64,000 nucleotides of DNA, from the NCBI RefSeq assembly GCF_014633365.1, contig NC_068347.1:26266493-26330492 (forward strand). Reading direction: 5' to 3'. A model generated the notes under the pieces. It worked only from the letters and a program-made list of their open reading frames with translations. It had not been told where the DNA came from and made no database searches. The position numbers were made by a program, and so were the translations under genes. Below, one piece after another: positions 60,088 through 64,000 of this stretch; positions within the stretch are counted from its first letter, which is position 1; every line of letters starts with the position of its first letter. This DNA comes from Diospyros lotus (lineage: Eukaryota; Streptophyta; Magnoliopsida; Ericales; Ebenaceae).

Positions 60088-60864
60088 TGATGTACCCGGG
60101 AAGGCGAAATGGATATATGATCAAGTGTGAGCCCCAATATCAAGGAGATAAAGCAAGGTCGGGGAGCCAAGGAAGACCCACCCGGCCGGGTCGGGTGGGA
60201 GCCCACTCGGTTCAACCGAGTGGGCAAGACCACTCGGCACAGCCGAGTGGCTATGACCACTCGGCATAGCCAAGTGGCTAAGCCCCCCACTCGGCATGAC
60301 CGAGTGACCCCCCACTCGGCTGCCGAGTGGGGGGTCACTCAGTCATGCCGAGTGGCCCCTCCCCCAAATCGCCCCAACCGAGTGGGGGTCACTCGGCCAT
60401 GCCGAGTGACCCTTTGGGATTGACGATCCAGCTGAATGCCCTCCGTTTCGCCAGCCAAATAGGCCCCGAAATTCCCGAAATGGGCCACGAAAATCTCGCC
60501 GAAAATACCGCGAGGCCTCTCTTTCTCCTCCACTATAAATATGAGACCCCACCTTCATGTCAAGGTACGCAATTTTGAGTAATTGAAGTACAATTTTCTC
60601 ATTTTCTCTCGAGATCTGACTCAAGCATCGGAGGGTTTGCGCGGGGACCCCCACCCGCGTCCTAACGGTGCTCTCGTTTTGTAGGCCACTCGGTCACCAA
60701 GGCCACTTGTCACTAAGGCCACTCGGTCACCAAGGCCACTCGTCATCTTCAGGCCACTCGGTCATTTTAGGCCACCAGATCATCAGCCTACCAGATCGTC
60801 AGCTCTATCAGATTACCAGATCTGGACCTTTACCAGATCTAATTGCTTGTCAAGATCCTCATCA
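60088..60864 (+). mobile_element. GC-rich solo LTR, candidate
   Basis: Starts TGATGTACCCGGG and ends CCTCATCA. It is much more GC-rich than its surroundings. It has a TATA-like ccactataaatatgagac near 60530, then aagcatcggagggtttgcgc near 60625, which parallels aagcgtcggagggatcac in the LTRs at 15010/18625. The flanks (ACAAG and GCAAA) are only a weak target duplication, so the ends are approximate. Related to the same LTR superfamily as the 15-kb element, by inference. Confidence 0.6.
60204..60408. repeat. Palindrome array CACTCGG..CCGAGTG
   Basis: Six or seven hairpins of the form cactcggnnnnnccgagtg (for example cactcggttcaaccgagtg and cactcggcacagccgagtg) lie side by side. A related direct repeat, ggccactcggtcaccaa, follows at 60683-60775. 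Confidence 0.9.
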
Positions 60865-61099
60865 GCAAAGACACAACTACCAAGACTCTTGCGTCTATCC
60901 GCAATTAAAAATAAATTGTTGTATTTTGGCAACAACAATAAGGCTAACTACTTAGCCTATACGAAAGACTAATGTATCCCTCATAATATAACTAGGTTAA
61001 CTAATCTAACTTAGAGTAAATCCAGTCGCACTTCATCTTCATTCTAACAAGTTCTATTCTTCATCTTCTAGAAATAATTCTCCATGCAAAAACCCAACA

Positions 61100-61676
61100 T
61101 AAGTAGATGCCAAGGTGACCTTTTGTTGTTCCGGCACATTATATACACTAAACATCCTCTCACATCTCACCCACCATCTCATGTTTTGACCATCGAGTAG
61201 GGGTATCTCCAGTCTCAGCATAGGGAAACCAGGCTGATTGTGAGTAACCTGTGTTTCTTGCCTCCTCTCAAGTGTATTCTCTCCCATAATTGCCGGATCT
61301 GCCTCAAATTATGAGGATCCTACAGATCGATGGGCCGTCCCATACCCAGGTAAAATTAGATTTGACCTCTCAAGAGTCTTACCGGATTTTGGCTAGCAAA
61401 CATTACCATGACCTCGTAGCTGATTACTTTGCTCGCCCAGCAAGTTGTTTTGATCGCACATCTCCTTACGCATCCATTTCATTGTGCCGTCCAATTTCTT
61501 CTCCACCACCAATTCTATGGATGCCTCCATGGTCCCCTATGCGGATCTGCATCTCCGCCACAATTGCCATTACTTGTTGCAACTGTGTCTCCATCTGTTT
61601 CATCCTGGTGCCGTCAACCATTGTGAAGAGGTCATTGATGAGATTGCTGGCCAAGGACTTGGCTTTGATATCAGTT
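61100..61676 (-). pseudogene. gypsy gag, N-terminal part
   Basis: On the - strand: MASNLINDLFTMVDGTRMKQ (61595-61654) with a coiled-coil-like stretch. After a frameshift comes PMLRLEIPLLDGQNMRWWVR, CERMFSVYNVPEQQKVTLAS (61110-61230), a typical gypsy gag start. It continues at 54506 beyond the nested insertion. Confidence 0.75.
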
Positions 61677-62021
61677 TGTCAAACCCTTAGATTTGACAAG
61701 GGAATTCTTAACCGAATTGGTTAGAATTGGGTAGGAAATATAGGGGGGAAATGAGAAGAAATGCAAAGGGAAGAGAGAATAACAAAAAGCAGAAGAGGAA
61801 GGATCGAGAGAGAGAGAGATTAGAGATTTCTCAATTGAATTGATAGATGCCACCAAAATGAGTGGGATCAGTTTATATACTGATCCAAAGCCTTGGAAAA
61901 GTAGCCAATAGCAGCCCAAATTAAAAAAGAGTACAACTGACAGTCTCTTATTCTAGTAAGGTCATAACCGACTATACCATGTACAAGTCTCTAATAGCCC
62001 TATAACCGTAGGTACATGATA

Positions 62022-62922
62022 GTTCCCTAGCAAATCTAATCACCCTCCCCATTCTCAAGTCCTAAAAACCACAATGGTTAGTAGAAAATCACTTAGTAAT
62101 TTAAATTTTTGGTGTGTGAATGGAGAGAAGCTTGGTAGAGAGTTTAGGAACATGGAGAACATCTTTTAGGGTGAGTTGAGGACTTAAGACTTGTGTGTCC
62201 TTGTCCAGCTACAATAACAGAAGACCCATCAATAATAATGATTCTTTTGTTACCAAGGGTAGGTTTATAGGTGTCAAATAGGTTGAGTCATGTGTCATGA
62301 TTAGTCACTCTTGAATCAAGGATTGACGAGTGACGATCATCAAAAACTTTGGAGTTTTCAAGGATTAGGTACTCACCTAATTGAGCTAATGAACAAACAT
62401 TAGCAGACTTAGAGAGATGTTCAAGAAAGGCCCTGATTTTATCAAGCTCTTCCCTTCGCAACAGTTCTACGCTAGCACACTTTGGCTTCTCTTGAGAAGG
62501 AGTTCCTTCTCCATTAGTTAGATTAGGTTGAGGTTGTTGTTGACCCCTAGTCCAATTGAGAACTTGGGCCCTTTCATGGAGTTTGTAGTAGTTCTCTCTT
62601 GTATGTTGTGGCTTCTTGCAATAAGTACACCATAACCCATCTCAGGCTTGATGTTTTCGTAGAATCTGGGTTTTGGTTTTGTCCAAGGTTGTTGTTATCC
62701 TCTTCCCCTTTTGATACCATGGCTTCTTTTGACACCATGGCCATTCAAGGAGAATAGAGAAGAAGGGTGTTGGGCAAGCTGGAAAAAAGGGCAAAGGTGC
62801 AGAAGGCAAGCCGATTAACGGCAAGTTGCAGAAGGCATAGAGAAAGGAAAAACTGGCAGTAAGGCCGATTATCATTAGTGAAGGCTGATTGAGAGAGCCT
62901 AAGGATGGTGGCTTTGATACCA
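62022..62922 (-). pseudogene. copia gag zinc knuckle and protease remnants
   Basis: On the - strand: YCKKPQHTRE (near 62610, a zinc-knuckle remnant), ELDKIRAFLEHLSKSANVCS (about 62390-62450), then a protease-like SILDSRVTNHDT (about 62300-62330, where copia has LDSGATDHMT). Stops are present. Confidence 0.75.
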
Positions 62923-63778
62923 TGTGGAAAAGAATAATTTTTTTGTATTATATCTGTTATTGTTTTGCCCGAGTAATAGTGTGCTCGAATTCTGGAAAAA
63001 ATCAAGAAGGAATAGAGATGATCGGTGGCAGTTAGTTTGCAAGATCTAAATGTAACTAATTGTAATTAATAAGGGTAGTTTAGACTTTATGTAAGTTGGT
63101 TATTTCCCTTAGGAAGTTCCGCCTCTCTAGTTTATAAATAGAAGGGCGTGAAGGTCAAATAGGATCATCAATCATTTTTCATTCCATCCCCTTGTGTTCG
63201 AGTGCAGTGAGAAACAAGAGAGAGAGTCGTGATAATATAGTTCTTGTATTCTTCATTTAGAGGATTGCATTCGAGAGGCAAGAGGAGGCGAGTGAGGGAT
63301 ATTCTTGTACTGATTTCATACGTTCATAGTGGACTTCTTGGATTGCTGGATGTAGAGCCATGTAAATAGCATGAACCAAGGTAAATCGGGTGTTCTACTG
63401 TGTGGTTTGCATTTCTATTCCTTTTCAATTATGTCTTTTTAATTGTTTACTTTATGTTTTAATCGTGATGGGTTTCGGTAAGATTATCGAGTGATTCTTG
63501 GACCATCTTAGCACTCGGTTTTAACAATATTGTATTATGTTACTGTACATTGTACACTAGGTATTTATTACAAGTGTGGATTTTGATTTAGGCAACCAAC
63601 CCCAAATACTTAGGGATTAGTAAACTCAATCAAGGAAGCAAAAAAATAAAGGAAACAATAACAATAAGAAAACATAATCTTATCCTAAAAAGGATACTCT
63701 AGAAATAAGGAAATAGACATATTCTAGGAAAAAAACAATTACAGGAAAGATTTCTGGATTTCAAACACTCTGATAACA
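62923..63778 (-). repeat. 5' LTR of the minus-strand copia element, interrupted
   Basis: On the - strand it starts TGTTATCAGAGTGTTTG (63778) and ends TTTTCCACA directly before the primer-binding site. It is interrupted by a solo LTR (62955-63526); without it the LTR is about 284 bases. The outer end is inferred from the TG start only. Confidence 0.55.
62955..63526 (+). mobile_element. Solo LTR, 572 bp, target duplication ATATC/ATATT
   Basis: Starts TGTTATTG and ends GGTTTTAACA, with a tttataaatagaagggcgtg TATA region near 63130. It is flanked by ATATC (62950-62954) and ATATT (63527-63531). Its 3' half (gctggatgtagagccat, gaaccaaggtaaat) resembles the LTRs at 54646/59156, so it belongs to a related copia family. 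Confidence 0.7.
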
Positions 63779-64000
63779 TAGATGCTCATCTCACAAAACA
63801 TTATAAGCACCAAACATTTTTTGAACAAAGGACAAAAAGAACTCTGAACAACACCAAAAACGAGATTGACCCTACATGAAGGTCTTAGGCTAAATTGTTT
63901 CCATGTTGCTTGCAAATGCAAAAAAAGATACAAGTTTCAAGCATCAAGACCTTCACATACAGCAGCATAAATTGAGCAGTACAAAATATGGGGTCAAGAA
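63779..64000 (-). other. Right window edge, probably ARP8 intron
   Basis: Ordinary AT-rich sequence without a recognisable exon or element. Confidence 0.4.

Larger units (their letters stand above)
54507..61099 (-). mobile_element. Old solo LTR in gypsy gag, target duplication TAAGT, carrying two further insertions
   Basis: TAAGT at 54502-54506 is repeated at 61100-61104. On the - strand the insert starts TGTTGGGTTTTTGC and ends AATCATAATA (the final CA decayed to TA). Without the nested elements (54646-59752 and 60088-60864) only about 710 bases remain and no coding region, so it is a solo LTR. Joining the flanks restores a continuous gag frame (LASTY from the right, FNNTGDAWF from the left), which confirms the borders. 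Confidence 0.75.
50409..62021 (-). mobile_element. Ty3/gypsy element nested in the copia element
   Basis: LTRs at 50409-50774 (3' LTR) and 61677-62021 (5' LTR), starting TGTCATGTACC (TATCATG in the 5' copy) on the - strand. The target duplication is GCTCC (50404-50408) against GTTCC (62022-62026), one base different. The primer-binding site is TGATATCAAAGCC next to the 5' LTR, and a G-rich polypurine tract lies at about 50777-50800. Gag, protease, RT and integrase remnants follow in gypsy order. An old solo LTR with its own nested insertions (54507-61099) interrupts gag. Confidence 0.85.
47779..63778 (-). mobile_element. Ty1/copia element, split by a gypsy insertion
   Basis: Reading from right to left: a 5' LTR (63778-62923, itself interrupted), a primer-binding site TGGTATCAAAGCCACCATCC at 62922-62903, gag and protease remnants (62922-62022), then, after an inserted gypsy element (62021-50409), the integrase and RT/RNase H remnants (50408-47847). 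The frame picks up across the gypsy insertion (LYYLKDSSKSSK on the left side). The 3' LTR is missing; the element stops next to the gypsy fragment at 47778. Confidence 0.75.

Noticed and set aside
60081..60654. Several GC-rich open frames on both strands
   Set aside because: All arise from the CACTCGG palindrome array, which is open in several frames.

Overview
The window is nuclear DNA of a flowering plant, probably a eudicot. It is AT-rich, has split genes with GT..AG introns, and carries many retrotransposons, DNA transposons, a SINE and microsatellites. Two host gene families are recognisable. On the + strand there are four tandem copies of a LORELEI-LIKE GPI-anchored protein gene (LLG/LRE family): one truncated by the left window edge and three with all three exons. 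On the - strand there is the C-terminal two thirds of an ACTIN-RELATED PROTEIN 8 gene (ARP8). Its last seven exons lie between 46.0 and 38.2 kb, and its 5' exons are not in the window.

Layout. Positions 1-38.9 kb are a tandem array with a unit of roughly 6-13 kb. Each unit is LLG, its downstream flank, a transposon-rich spacer, then the last two ARP8 exons (- strand), and then the next LLG. The three inner ARP8 copies (9.7-10.3, 23.2-23.7 and 29.8-33.1 kb) are broken pseudogene ends. The fourth runs into the real ARP8 gene. The junction between ARP8 fragment and LLG promoter always falls inside the same Au-like SINE, which is complete only in ARP8 (38.85-39.0 kb). The ancestral order was therefore LLG-ARP8, and unequal exchange produced the array.

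The LLG copies have diverged at the C-terminus. The first (partial) and last copies keep a GPI-anchor signal. The two middle copies share a 7-bp insertion that ends the protein just before the anchor signal. The last copy has a 4 x 54-bp in-frame repeat lengthening its membrane tether. The second copy also carries a duplicated, phase-symmetric exon 2. LLG proteins are co-receptors and chaperones for FERONIA-type receptor kinases that perceive RALF peptides, so anchored, anchorless and long-tether forms in one cluster are the most biologically interesting feature.

Transposons in the array: two copies of one dead LINE; a 3.26-kb solo LTR with a palindrome array; a complete non-autonomous LTR element (15.0-19.1 kb) with flanking duplication CATGG; a copia remnant; a MULE-like element; and a hAT element containing a MITE.

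From 47 kb to 63.8 kb, probably inside one very long ARP8 intron, is a nest: a copia element (- strand) split by a gypsy element (- strand), which holds a solo LTR, which holds a copia element (+ strand) and a GC-rich solo LTR, with further solo LTRs inside. Target-site duplications fix most of the layers. No tRNA, rRNA, CRISPR array or bacterial-type operon was seen.
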